64,000 bases of DNA from Isoetes taiwanensis (GCA_021234155.1 JAJEKV010000045.1:2683434-2747433), one strand, 5' to 3'. Positions 1 through 10,900 are shown, counted from the stretch's first letter. The notes: generated by a model not told the origin, from the letters alone. Made by a program: numbers and translations.

Positions 1-7
1 TCCCCAA

Positions 8-158
8 GTACTATATTGTGGATGCAGTAAAATTGGTCCTGCATTCCGGCGGGACTGGTGACCCGCTCCCGGCCAACGCCAGTCGCGGGACCCCACCAGT
101 CCATGCCGAAATGCGGTCCCAATTATCTTGCACCCATACATCGAACGCATGTTGAATG
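8..158. mobile_element. Foldback MITE, family copy 1
   Basis: The two halves are near-perfect inverted complements. The left arm contains TGGATGCAGTAAAATTGG and the reverse complement of the right arm reads TGGGTGCAAGATAATTGG; both continue into CATTCCGG or CATTTCGG and then GGACTGGTG. The centre is GC-rich. There is no transposase. The outer end (TACTATATTGTGG) and inner core (GGCATGGAC) recur in a second hairpin at 63516-63629. The ORF crossing this stretch is a by-product of the palindrome. It lies just outside the retroelement LTR that begins at 180. Confidence 0.7.
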
Positions 159-179
159 TTTTGAACATAATTTTTGAAT

Positions 180-767
180 TGTTTGGGGTCTGGGTTCGGG
201 AACTCCTGCAAGACAGCCCTCTGTGAGGACCTGTGGATCAAACAGGAGAATCCGGTAGCTGTGTCACGCGGGATTTGCAAAAGAAACAAAGGAAAGGGAG
301 AAGAGAGAGAACAAGAGAAAACAATAAGAACACAATGATGAGAACAAAACTCTTTGATATCAAAGATGATACATGAGCTCTCGCAATCGAGAGAAAGCAG
401 AAGTGAGATAGGACCAAAAACTCATCTAGCATGTGAATGCTAGCTCTACTCATATATATTATAGTACAGTGGCCTCTGGCCCAATATAGACACTTTGTTA
501 GATCTCGGTGCCGACTCCTAGAAGGAGGCCTGATTTGCAGGAATGTTGGCGGTGCCTCTTGAGATGCCTGAAATCACGCTGACGCTGACGGCCCGTCACT
601 TGTCTGTTCTCTGCCTCTTCTTTGGCACGGGCGTGGCCTGCTTGGTCTGCTGCTTGGTCAACCTGCGGGGCTTTTGATGGTGACTGGACGTTTTTGTGGC
701 TCCTTGTTCTTGACCTGGTCCTCCCGTGTGCATGAATAGTTACGTACCGGGGCGTACAAGACTAACA
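180..767 (-). repeat. 3' LTR of Ty3/gypsy element 1
   Basis: On the minus strand the sequence starts TGTTAGTC and ends CCCCAAACA. It matches the two LTRs of element 2 (13993-14567 and 24223-24808) along its length, including the AAGTGACGG block, the TATATATGAGTAGAGCTAGC block and the TTCCCGAACCCAGACCCC end. The polypurine tract directly precedes it on the element strand (seen on plus as CTCCCCACCCCCACC, 768-782). The matching 5' LTR is missing because the element is truncated. Confidence 0.9.
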
Positions 768-785
768 CTCCCCACCCCCACCAAA
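768..785 (-). other. Polypurine tract of element 1
   Basis: Read on the minus strand this is a purine-rich run, GGTGGGGGTGGGGAG, directly abutting the TGTTAG start of the LTR. Element 2 has the equivalent GGTGGGGGAG at 24213-24222. It would prime plus-strand DNA synthesis. Confidence 0.75.
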
Positions 786-789
786 CGAC

Positions 790-3700
790 ACTTTCGGTGA
801 GGAGAAAAGGGAAACGATTTGGATAGCGGGGAACCCATGAGTGGAAATTCATCTGGCCGGTGTGTGAGGGCGGGGACCATTATGATAGTTCCAACGAGAT
901 CGTGGCGTGCACGGAGATTTCGTGGAGTGTGGAGACCTATGGCATTATGAGCATCAATGAGAAACCCAGAGTGCACCATTTCTTCAAGGGCACGGTGTGC
1001 GTCAGCAGGTACAAACTGGCATTCCATGAGAAGACAAGTCTGGGGGCCAAAGGTACTGACGCTTGCATTCGGGTTGCAAAAATAGATAGGACGCCCTCTG
1101 GCTAGAGAACTCAGCAGAAAACACTTTAAGGCAGTACAAAAACCTGCATTAGAGGAAATTTGAGATCTCATTTTATCCCCATAAGAATCCTCCAATGAAA
1201 TGGCTACCCTCTATTAACTGCAATTAATGCAGCACCAACAACTTCATTGTTGTTGTTTTTCCCCCATAACTTTTGATCCACTTGTCAAAATGTTGCGGCG
1301 TTTGTTGCATTAGATGCGGAATGAAAAGATCTTTCCAATGATATATGGTTATGATGTATTTCAATATGGTCATATGCGCTAACCTTAAAAAAATATGATT
1401 TTTTGCTTATTTCTTATATATTTATATCGTAAAAGATGTATAAATGGATTATCATTAGATAGATCTTGTGAAGACGAATCCATTGCTACAAGTAGTTTTT
1501 GAATCGGAGTTCTGGATCAAAAGTTATAATAAAAAAATGATACTACAGAAGTTAGTTGCAGCTGCATTAATTACAGGCTGCCACATAATACTGGAATGAG
1601 ATATACTGGAGCTCTTCTCTTATTGGACAGTTTAAAAAGCTGACATGGCATTTTAAGCATCCCTTAATGGGACAAAATGTGATCTCATTTTTCCTCTAAT
1701 GCTTGGCGGTGAACCGATGGATCCGGGGAAGTGGCAGCATTTTCCAAAAAGAGATCAAGGCCAGAGACAGCATGTGTGGGTGTCTCCCATCCTTGGGCAT
1801 TAGGGATGTAGATTCAGTTTTCGGTATGGTCCTAGGTAGCGCCATTCTCCCAATTAGAGCGTCGAACAAAACGCGGATCCCAGCGAAAATCCGTGGAGAT
1901 TTGAGGAGGAGTCCACCCAGCGTGGCCTTCCAGGACCTTAGTCCAAAAGGGAAGACGCCAATCCGAGGTGAGATACCTGAGGCGTGCGGGTGCACCTAAT
2001 GAAGCATACAGAGATTGAGCCATGCCCGTGGGCGTGGGCAGCTGGGCCTGCTCCCTGAATTCATGAACGAGGTCTGCATCAAGAGCACGACATCACTGAT
2101 CCCAATCGGAATCTGAGAGCATGGTATAGACTGGAGGATTAACCCAACCCGTGGGTATAGTCTTGCTGTCCAGAAGGGCACGCAGTTGATTGTAGCCTCC
2201 CAAGTGCTGCATATAAATTTGTGCAAACGGAAGATCCTTAGGATGGGCTAAATTCTTCCGCACCTGTTCCAGCGTTTCTGCTTGCCACAGAGGTAAGTGA
2301 TGAGCAAGCTCAGGCATGTACTCCGTGCCAAGAGTGTGAGACCGATCATGATCCTGTAAATATGGGTTGTTGTCCAACAACAACCAATGAGCATGGGGGT
2401 TGCCTTGAAAAATGCGATGGGCCTCATCTCTGAATTTATCTTGTGTGTCAGCCAGATAAAAATCATGAAAAATATACGCCATCGGCTGAACAACTCGGAA
2501 GATGACCAAATCAGAATCCTCACAGTGGATTTGATCAAAGACGAGTAGGGCACAGAGTAAGCCTTTGTCTTCAATGGAAAGGTCCGGCCAGATCCTGACA
2601 AAATCCGCGCTGCCCAGGGGCTGCGCATTAATCTTACCGTTTGCCGCGTACCACTTGAGAAGAAAAAGGTGGCGTCAGGCAACTACATAATCCAGATAAC
2701 TGGAAGGGGTACAGAAGTCCGTAGGAATGCGGAGAGCAATATCAATATAGGCCTCTTGTTGATTTTGTGCATCTTCCGCAGATTGAACAGCTTGCTGGAG
2801 TTGATTTTCCAAGTCTCGGATCTGATTATCCTTTTCAAGCAGGAGACGGGACTGATCACGGGATTTCCGGTGAGAGAGTGTGGCCTGTGAAGATGAAGGC
2901 ACGTGAGTGGAGCTTTGAAGCCGAAGGGTGGCAATTTCTGCGTCATCAATTATCTTCTGCTTCTGAGCTTCAGTAAGTTGAGCTTGGAGAGGCGTGACCT
3001 GACTTTGAAGCGTGGATAATTGACCTTCAAGAGAAATGATCTGCTCGTTGCGTCCCTTGAAGTCATTGAGCTGAGTGTTATAATTTTGAGAGAGATCCGT
3101 GTACATTGTTTGAAGGTCAGCCAGGGTTTTGTCCTTGGTCTTGATCTGCTCCAACAATTCTTGAATGGTGGACTGTAACTGAGCCTGTTGATCAGCCAGT
3201 AGGCTAGTCTGTTCCTGTTCAGTCTTGAGAGATTCACGGGCCTGTAAAAGAGCCTCGTGCTTTTGTTGAAGTTTATCTTCAAGATATTGAACTTCTGTGG
3301 TGGCAGCTTGGAGATCCCTTTGAACTGCTTCCGTGGCCTCCATGTAAGTTTGAATGCCATTCATGAAGGTTTCTTGCGAGTCTTGAAGCTTACGGACAGC
3401 TGCGTGTACATCCTGCTGATATTGATACAGGGCCTGTCGAGAAGGTGGAAAGGCGGGCGGGGCCTTGTTGGCGATTAGACTGTGACGTCTGAGAAACATG
3501 ATGAGAAGTTGAGGGCGTGGTTTCCGTGGATGAAGAGGGAACAGGAATAGGTTTGTCTTGATTTTGAGCATGACCAGGAGAAAGATGAGGATGCGAAGTC
3601 TCAGCATGGTGGTGTTTAGGAAGGGAATGGAAGGTTTGGTGAGTGGATGCCTAAGAAGTAGAGGGGGACCCTGGACTGGTTATAGGTACACAATGACGGA

Positions 3701-4490
3701 TGATGGCCTGGAGGTGAGCACCCACAGCAGTGTCAAAGCCAAAAGAAGGTGCTGCGCGGATGCGATCAATTTCATGGAGAAGTCTGAGGAACAAAATTTG
3801 TGGCCAATCAATAGGATGAGTGGAGTGGATGGCCATAATGACAATGTTTTAAAACTGTTTATTGATATATGTATTCTTGATGGAATACCCATAGAATTTT
3901 CACCACAGAAACTTGACAAAATTATCGTGGGTCTTTGCAATGTTTGTGAGTCGATGGGTGTTGGCTTGATAAGGAGCTGCGCCATACTGAGAGACATCCT
4001 GATCCTGTAAGGCAGCCCAAGATAAAGAAGGTCTGTGAAGAGGGATCTGGAAAACCTGAGAAAGCAGAACCGGGGTAAGCAAAATGGTGGTCTGATCGAC
4101 CGTGGTGGCGTATCCATCCGTGGTGTTGATTATGTGAGCGACAAACTGCTTGAGTTGCTCCGGATTTGGGGCAATGAGATCCTGCGTGGAGAATTCATAA
4201 AGCCCATGGCGTTCTGCAACTGCGCGACTTGGACCTGCAAGGGCATCACGAAAGGTGGGAGTGGAGAAAATTACTGACTCAAAAAGAGCCGGACCCCTTG
4301 GAGCAGTAACTTGAAGTTGGGAGAATTTGCCTGGAGCAGCCATGGCGAAAAGCGTTGGAAAGGAACTGGAAGAGCGGATGTGAGAAGCCGGTATCATTTG
4401 GGAGAGCGTAAGACTAAAAGCGAAGATAGGTGAAAAGGTTTTAGGGCGCACAAGTTGTGGCGAAGGGGCGTGATGAGAATGAAACAGCAA
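790..4490 (-). pseudogene. Post-integrase ORF (ORF3) of element 1, coiled-coil protein, broken
   Basis: The probable start is the minus-strand ATG at 4343 (MAAPGKFSQLQ); an earlier in-frame ATG is at 4490. Parts in order: an N-terminal globular region (4343-3650) that vaguely resembles the plant-mobile/putative plant transposon domains and contains PIDWPQILFLRLLHEIDRIR; a Gln-rich coiled coil of about 250 residues (3480-2700); and a C-terminal region rich in Trp and aromatic residues (2510-800) with HAHWLLLDNNPYLQDHDRSH and a conserved end before the PPT. Intact length would be about 1100-1200 aa. It is split by frameshifts near 3840 and 2680 and by the 1148-1700 insertion. Element 2 has the same ORF at 21240-24180, so it belongs to the family. 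Function is unknown; env-like, capsid-accessory or captured host gene are all possible. Confidence 0.75.
1148..1700. mobile_element. Non-autonomous TIR element (MITE) inside ORF3 of element 1
   Basis: The ends are inverted: the left end starts ATTAGAGGAAATTTGAGATC and the reverse complement of the right end starts ATTAGAGGAAAAATGAGATC, and the similarity runs on for about 35 bp. A second inner inverted pair (CTGCAATTAATGCAGC versus CTGTAATTAATGCAGC) lies further in. Length is 553 bp with no ORF. The uninterrupted site in element 2 reads AAGCAGG, while here AAGC and GCAGG flank the insert. The target duplication is therefore at most 2 bp (GC), or the TIR begins CATTAGAGG with none. Superfamily undetermined. 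Confidence 0.75.
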
Positions 4491-4848
4491 CCGTTGATGG
4501 TGCCAGGTGGCGATAGATGCGAAGAAGTCGATGGAGAGGCAAAAATGTGGCTAAGTCCCTAAGCAGTTAAGGGAGAAGCGATGAACGGTGGAGATGAGAC
4601 GTGAATGAACGATCGGATGTGACAGCTGGCGAAGGTACAAATATTAATGTCCGACGGGCGTGAAAGGAAGGAATGTCATTTAATGCTGGCAACTCGAAGT
4701 GAGATATCATAAAGAAGAATGTGTCAAACAGGACCATGGCTAGATATGCGGCGGGAGAAAAATTCTGCATTTAGAAAGAGCCTTGTATTGCAACCACGTT
4801 AGCAATTTTGTGATTGGTCCACGTCGGCAGAGCTCCAAGCGCTTGGGC

Positions 4849-4856
4849 TATATAAG
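4849..4856 (+). promoter_or_regulatory. TATA box of the antisense small gene
   Basis: TATATAAG lies 46 bp upstream of the ATG at 4895, with an inverted CCAAT (GATTGG) about 35 bp further upstream. The same CTATATAAGACGA string lies at the equivalent antisense position in element 2 (20758-20766, minus strand). This promoter points opposite to the retroelement's own reading direction. Confidence 0.65.
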
Positions 4857-4894
4857 ACGAGCAGTGGTCGCAGCTGAGACACCAGTTCGTGAAC

Positions 4895-5134
4895 ATGGAT
4901 GATGAATGTACTATGCCGACTAGTTACCAGGAATGGATCACTTGCAAGATAAACGCGATGGACCTCTGGAAATGTCGCAACCGCGGCATTTGCATGGACG
5001 GCTGGTGTGGCGCAATGGCGGAGCACCCGGACCCCAAGACTACTCCCATCGAGGTGGTGATCCATCTGCGCTGGGAGCCTGAGCATTGCCGTTACCTGGT
5101 GCTTCGCATCACCTCTGCTCCAAACCCGGAGTAG
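4895..5134 (+). CDS. Antisense ~79-aa gene carried between integrase and ORF3 of element 1
   Basis: Intact ORF of 79 aa. I chose the ATG at 4895 because it sits 46 bp after a TATA box; a GTG at 4889 is in frame but unlikely. It runs opposite to the host retroelement: its 3' end converges on the integrase end (5333) and its 5' end diverges from ORF3. The protein aligns, with one single-residue gap, to the two free-standing genes at 27520 and 28162. Shared pattern: I-x-C-x5-DL-x2-C-x3-G-x3-D, then VVIHL-x-W-x-P, a Tyr five residues after that Pro, and a final I-x-S-A. There is no signal peptide or membrane segment. Codon use is G/C-rich compared with the free-standing copies. The function is not recognised. 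A decayed copy is present at the same place in element 2. Confidence 0.75.
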   Translation: MDDECTMPTSYQEWITCKINAMDLWKCRNRGICMDGWCGAMAEHPDPKTTPIEVVIHLRWEPEHCRYLVLRITSAPNPE

Positions 5135-5332
5135 GGGTTCTTTTAACTTAGAATTTTGTAAATAGGGCTCTCCCATAGCGGATGTATATGTGCAATGCCC
5201 ACCTTTTGTATTTCGCCACTAATATAATATAAATATGCCGCTTAGTCACTATCTGTGGAGTCGAAATTTTGTTGTTGATCCTGTGTATGAACGCTTGTAT
5301 CTTCTGTATGAAATTGTTTTAGGCGAAAACCA

Positions 5333-6430
5333 TTAACCAGTGTAGGTAATGGAGTGCCATCTAATTCGGCCAGCTTGAAAACACTGGGTTGAACCACTTG
5401 AATAATTTGATAAGGACCTGAATTTTAACTTGCCTGGAAAATTTTTGTAACGAGAATCATAAAGCAAAACCAAGTCACCTTCTTGAAAAGTTTTGGTCTT
5501 CAGATGTTTGTCATGCAAGGATTTCCGCAACTGTTGGCCATGAAGAACCCGAATATAAGCATCTCGCCTAAGTTCATCCAATTGTTCAAGTTGGTAAACC
5601 CGTTCTTGAAGAGGTGCAGGTGGATTACATGTGATAGCAAGTTGGAAACGAAGTGTCGGAAGAACATATTCGAACGGCATCAAAGCTTCTTGACCATAAA
5701 CCAACTTGAAAGGAGTATGACCGGTAGCAATCTTGAAACAGCAGTTGTAAGCCCAAAGAACAGTAGGTAACTTTTCGTGCCAATCCGTGCGAGGCATCAC
5801 AGATTTTCTTCAGAATAGTGATGAGAGTCTTGTTTGTGCTTTCAGCCAAACCATTCCCTTGAGGATAGTAAGGTGTGCTTTTGCGGTGATGTATGTGCAA
5901 ATAATCCGTCAGCTCCTTGATGGTGTGATTAACGAAATGAACTCCACGATCACTGACCAGTTCCGTGGGACAGCCAAAACGTGTGATGATGTGTGGGTAC
6001 AGAACCTTGGCGGTGCTGGCTGCAGTATTGTCTGGAAGTGCACAAGCCTCAGCCCATTTGGTAGCGTAATCAGTGATGACCAGAATGTAGCGGGCACGGG
6101 TGTGTCGTGCAGGAGGATCCATGGGCCCCACAAAGTCCATTCCCCATTTGCTGAAGGGAAGAGGCGTGGCGACCGGCGTCAACGGGAGTGCGTCACGGGC
6201 CGTGGGCCAACCCACACGCTGACAGACATCACACGTGCGGGCGTGAGCGTGCGCATCCTTGAAGAGCGTGGGCCAGAAATAGCCTGCAAGAAGGATTTTG
6301 CGTGCCCGTGGAAATGACCACCACCAAGCCCCTCATGGGCTTGTCGAACGATATCATGCACTTCATGAGGAAGAACACAGCGTCTGAGGACCATATCCTT
6401 GCCGCGTTTGTACAGATGGCCTGCAACCAT
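5333..6430 (-). pseudogene. Integrase region of element 1 pol
   Basis: The minus strand shows the zinc-binding start (VHDIVRQAHEGLGGGH), a core with GMDFVGPMDPP (first Asp), VSDRGVHFVNH (second Asp) and GNGLAESTNKT (Glu), and a C-terminal part with YKNFPGKLKFRSL, equivalent to the GPY/F module. The core (5625-6215) and C-terminal part (5333-5800) are in different frames, so a frameshift separates them. No chromodomain follows. A working product would insert the cDNA into chromosomes. Confidence 0.85.
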
Positions 6431-7290
6431 GGTGTAGTCACGGACCTCACGGAGAAACTGACGTTGGCGGGATCGAAGTTTTTCAGGAGAAAGCGTGGGA
6501 TCGTCTGAGGGCAGAGCACCGATGAGAAGATACTGTTGAAATTATGGAACCAATGGGGCGTGGCCGTGATCAAAAACAGTTGTGCGTCAGGAAAGTCATC
6601 TGAAACACCCGTGGAGGGATCATCTGTGTGGATGCGTGAGAGATAATCTGGGACAACATGAGATTTGCCAGCTTTATGAACGATTTCAAAAGGAGCGAAT
6701 TCTTGCAAAAGAAGGACCCAACGAGCAATCCTGCCCGTGGGCATGGACTTGTTGATCAAATAGAGAAGAGCCTGATGATCAACAAAGAACTTGATCCGAC
6801 CGCCCAACAAATAATGGCCAGGCGTTGGACACAAAAATTAAATCCAAGGCCTCCCTTTCGGTGGCGAGTAGTTATTTCGGCAAGATTGAGTTTTCTTGGC
6901 ATAGCGGTTGGGTTTATTCAAGGCGTCTTGGCGTCATATGCTTGAGAGAGAACAGCACCAATAGCAAATGCAGAGACATCGACATGAACATGGAAGGGCT
7001 TGTCCCATTGAGGCGGAACAAGCACGGGGGCCTGAGTAAGCAAGAGCTTCAACTGGTGGAAAGCAGCATCTGCTTGGGAATTCCAAGCCCAGGTGGATTC
7101 ATCACCCGTGAGTTTATGAATGGGATCAGCAATAGCTGCAAGTCCAGGAATGAAGGTGGAATAGTAATTGACCTTGCCCAGGAAAGAACATGTCTCTTTG
7201 ATATTAGATGGTGCTTGAGCCTTAAGCACACAACTGATTTTAGCAGTATCCGTGGTGATACCTTCTTTACTGACCACATGGCCTAACAGA
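6229..7290 (-). pseudogene. RNase H region of element 1 pol
   Basis: Minus-strand segments show the RT thumb/connection (LGKVNYYSTFIPGLAAIADP), the RNase H start (FHVHVDVSAFAIGAVLSQ) and the later FFVDHQALLYLINKSMPTGR segment with its invariant Asp and His. A frameshift near 6920 separates the two halves. The domain degrades the RNA strand during reverse transcription. Confidence 0.8.
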
Positions 7291-7860
7291 ACACCAGAGG
7301 TGACGTAGAAGGTGCATTTCTCAGGATTTAGACTAATACTAGACTCATCACATTTCTAGACGAAGGCGGCTAACTTGTCGGTGATCATCCATGGGCTGAG
7401 GGCGGAAAAGTCATCTTGAAAGATCTGGAGAAAGGGTTTCTCCTTCATATAATCGTGAAAAACCGAGAGCATGATGCGTTGAAACGTGGATGGAGAGTTG
7501 GATAAACCAAAAGGAACCACCTTGTAGGCAAAAGTGCCCCACGGGGTGGTAAAGGTAGTCTTGAGTTGATCTGCCTCTTTGATTGAAATTTGATTGTTTG
7601 ACGAAAAACCATCCATGAAGGAGTACATTTCATGACCAGCAACCTCTTCGAACACAGTGCGTGAAGGGAAGTGGGAAGTGATCACGCTCCGTGGCCTGAT
7701 TGAGTTTGCGATGATGCGGATCTTACCGTTGTGTTTGAGAGCAATGACGATGGGGCTCACCCATTCAGAATGTTTGACCTCATAAATCAAGCCGGCAGCT
7801 AGGAGTTTATCAATTTCGGCCTCACGGTAATTGGGGTTGAGCCGGTACTGTCGTTGCTAG
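7290..7860 (-). pseudogene. Reverse transcriptase region of element 1 pol
   Basis: Recognised by WVSPIVIALKHNGKIRI, YSFMDGFSSNNQISI, FAYKVVPFGLSNSPSTFQR and the catalytic box FQDDFS, in which FQDD replaces the usual YxDD. Element 2 has the same FQDD, so the change belongs to the family. The segment YRKLN seen in element 2 is altered to ANSIR here, and an in-frame stop lies near 7355. Confidence 0.85.
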
Positions 7861-8340
7861 ACAGGACGTGCATCTGGTTTGGTAGGAATGGTGAGTTCCC
7901 CCAAGTCTTTGGAAGATCTTTATAGCTCCAGGCAAAAATGTGTTTGAATTTTTTGAACAGCGTGGGGCGCGTGCGCGATAGGTGGTCGGGAGATTCGCAG
8001 CAAGGCGGACGGGCTGATTGTTGCCAATGTCCACAATCTCCACCTCCGGAGTCTGAATGTGTGGAACAACTTCCGTGTCTTGAACAACGTGAGCAGGAGG
8101 TTGAAACATGATGGGATGAGCTGCATTTTGTGTGGTGAAGAAAAGCGGTTGCTGAGCGTCATCTAGCAGTGGTTACTTCATGACGGCATGGACGTCCACC
8201 GTGTCTAGAGGAAGTACAGTGTCGGAAAAATGGTCAAGTCTTTGGATGCAATTGCAAGGAGCCAGGTAAGGGTCGAGCAGCGCAGCCACAGCCGGATCCT
8301 GATCCAGAGTCATCTCACCCCAAGGATTAGCATATTCAGC
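7860..8340 (-). pseudogene. Protease-RT linker remnant of element 1
   Basis: This stretch aligns with 17425-17900 of element 2, including HVVQDTEVVPHIQTPEVEIV (HIVRDTEVIPHIRTPEVEIV in element 2). Similarity stops at about 8340, which marks the truncation point. No protease active site remains. Confidence 0.7.
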
Positions 8341-9185
8341 AATTGACATATATACGAGATTATAAGGTTTGGTTAATCCTCAAAACTGGCCATAGACAAG
8401 TGCATAGTGTGAAAGTGAAACACTCAAATACAATAAAAACTATGCTTATTCAATTGACTATAACAACTAAAATGTTTTCCGACTACTACTGGACTTGAGA
8501 ATGATAGCACACACAAGTATCTTTCGATACTATTGAATTTTGTGGTTTTGGGGGACCCACCCCACTTTGCTAACTAATCCTATGCATACGATTTGCATTC
8601 ATGTCATGGCATAAGTAATGGTTCTATTCCCATAATGGGCCATAAACGGATTGAATCATCATATCATGCATACTTTATCTCCCCTATATGTTGGAGACTA
8701 TATAACCCCCCCTCCAAAAAAAAGAAAAAAAAATCTTTAACCACGTGGACTACTTGCTGGAAGGGACTCTATCGTGGATTGAAGCTCACCTATCATTTTG
8801 GGGTTCATCACTACGACAGTGATGATTTGACCTTGACGAAGTCTGGGTATTGCTTGTCCAGATCCACCTTAAGAACCCATGTCGAATCTTCCGTTGGTAT
8901 GTACCTCCACCTATTAAAGAAATTGAGATCTTCTTGTCTTTTTATAAGCTCTATCAAGAATACCTCGGGAACTAGAAGATACATCTCCATCACAAATTCT
9001 CAATGCAGGTGCATCCTCTTCACCATGCTTCTTGCCCACGGTTGCTGGACCACAAGTAACGTACATCATGTCATTTCTCCCTCCCAAAAAAATCACTCTC
9101 TTTCTAGCCCCTATGATAGATGGCCTGCTATTTGATTATTATGAGATTCTCCTCGTCACTTTTCTGTAAAGCTAAAACAAAAAGT
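8341..9185. other. Intergenic stretch, no gene supported
   Basis: AT-rich sequence next to the truncation point of element 1. A 180-codon plus-strand ORF (8593-9135) crosses a poly-A/lysine tract and has no recognisable domain, so I do not call it a gene. Confidence 0.4.
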
Positions 9186-9189
9186 CCAA

Positions 9190-9600
9190 TGCGGCGGTGA
9201 CCTAGTGGTCAAGCCATCGATTATGGACGGGTCCTATCCAGGTTCAAAACCCACTTTTTACTGCCATTCGGTGGTGCCAAAAAAAAAAGGGGGCACAAAA
9301 TGAGTAAAATAAAGTATGAAAAACATGTCATCCCAATGACAGCCTAGTAGTCAAGCTATTGGTCATGGGTAGCCCAACGCAGGCCCAAAACCCATTAACT
9401 ATAATTAGGGAGTAAAAAAAAAAAAAGAATACAAAAAGCATTGAGGAAATAAGGTGGTCAGTAGTGGGAATCTCATCCAGGCCCAAAACCCACTGACTAT
9501 CATTGGGTAGTAGGAAAAAAAAGGGAGGGGATACAAAAAGTATTGAAGAAATAAGATGATCAGTAATGGAAATCTCATAGCATTGACCACAACCAGGTTC
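9190..9600 (+). mobile_element. Cluster of tRNA-derived SINE-like repeats
   Basis: A unit beginning GGCGGTGACCTAGTGGTCAA (box A-like) with CCAGGTTCAAAACCCAC (box B-like) 30-40 bp later is followed by an A-rich tract. Diverged copies follow at about 9335 (GACAGCCTAGTAGTCAAGC ... GGCCCAAAACCCATT) and 9450 (TCATCCAGGCCCAAAACCC), each ending in A-rich or G/A-rich tails. The spacing and boxes fit a Pol III head. No full cloverleaf forms, so it is not a tRNA gene. Confidence 0.55.
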
Positions 9601-9829
9601 AACTCCCACATGTTCTCAAACCAATAGTGGGAATCTCATGGCATCAACCCACAACAGGCATCTATCCTACAAGCAGGGAACACAAGGCAATAAGGCAGGT
9701 TCAACTCCCACATGTTTTCAAATTAATATATGATCTCAGATTGATACACTATCAGTCAAACTTCTACCCTATAAAAGCGAGTGAAGACAGGAGGATCGGT
9801 ACCACCTTACTTTTTGTGTAAGTTAAAAA

Positions 9830-10900
9830 TCTATAATGTTGTATGAACCGGCCTCTTTCTTTCAAGTTCCTAATATGCAAAGCCCTAGCTTAAAGGCTCC
9901 CACCTTTTCATTACCGACAATCAAGGGCACGTATTCATCTTCCATTATGTTCACAATATTATAATATTTTCATAGACCTTTTGTCTAGAAATTAATCCAA
10001 TTTTTCATCAACCTAACAAACTACTATAACTTGATTTATAAAAAACTAATACTATCACTTAGTGTATCAAAATCCTTTTGTTTTAAATTGACATCAAGAC
10101 GGATGTAGACAAAAGTGTGAGTGTTAAAACGGAGTGTGACTAATAACACCCCAAGCTTTGCTCTATAGCCTTATAACGAGCACACATTTGCCCATTATAC
10201 AGTGCATCTACAAGAACCTAGATGAAACCGACGCCAATCGCAACAGAATCTTGATGGAAAGTCAGGAAATCTTGAAGGAAAATTAACATTCCAAGTGAAT
10301 GTTAAGGAATCTAAAGAAATCTAAGAGAATTTGAAGGGCAAATATGGCTTCCCATGATTATCTCTTCAAGACTAGCCTTCTTTAGTACCATGGTCATTAG
10401 GATCAAAATCCCTCTACATTATGGGCACCTGAACACAAGGAAGGGCACAGGTTAATTGTCGTATGTTCTCACAACAAGATCTTTCACACTAAGTGTCTCC
10501 TAAAACCATCCGAAACAATACCGTCTCAATAAATTCCCTATAATAGTAGTTATAGCCAATATATCTAGTCTAAATAAACAGGTCTTGTCTACAAAACGTT
10601 GGCCAAAGATATTCCAAACACAAAGTCTAAAGTGTGGATCCTATGGTCTTACCAAACATTTGCCTAAAATCTTAGGCTTAGGTGGGATAAGGGAGAATGA
10701 GCCATTTGTCAATCCATCAATAGGCCATTCAAATCCCTTAGTAAACATCTATCTATGTTAAACATAGGGAAAATTACCAATATACTATTATTGTTTCCAA
10801 AAATTCTAAAAAAACCACTCAAAATTACCAATATATTATTGATGTTTCCAAAAATTCACAAAAAACCATCCGTATTTTTAAAATATTAAAAGCCACTAAG
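9830..10900. other. Intergenic stretch, low-complexity and GAATCT-rich
   Basis: No gene supported. Positions 10250-10345 contain degenerate AATCTTGAAGGAAA / GAATCTAAAGAAATCTAAGAG repeats like those at 48440-48640 and 61690-62200. Positions 10790-10890 hold a run resembling the reverse complement of 24890-24945 (ACAAAAAACCATCCGTATTTTTAAAA), probably an old repeat. Confidence 0.4.

Larger units (their letters stand above)
180..8340 (-). mobile_element. 5'-truncated Ty3/gypsy LTR retrotransposon (element 1)
   Basis: Domain order on the minus strand is protease remnant, RT, RNase H, integrase, a long post-integrase ORF, PPT and LTR. This is Ty3/gypsy order, with no chromodomain after the GPY/F-like integrase end. 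Similarity to element 2 stops near 8340 (matching about 17425 in element 2), so the 5' LTR, gag and most of the protease are lost. Pol has stops and frameshifts, the post-integrase ORF carries a 553-bp TIR insertion (1148-1700), and a plus-strand gene sits at 4895-5134. The copy cannot move by itself. Confidence 0.9.

Noticed and set aside
11-289. 92-codon minus-strand ORF at the window edge
   Set aside because: Spans the MITE palindrome and part of the LTR end, so the frame is incidental.
8593-9135. 180-codon plus-strand ORF
   Set aside because: Crosses a poly-A tract coding for lysines, low-complexity composition, no domain or family resemblance, no promoter seen.
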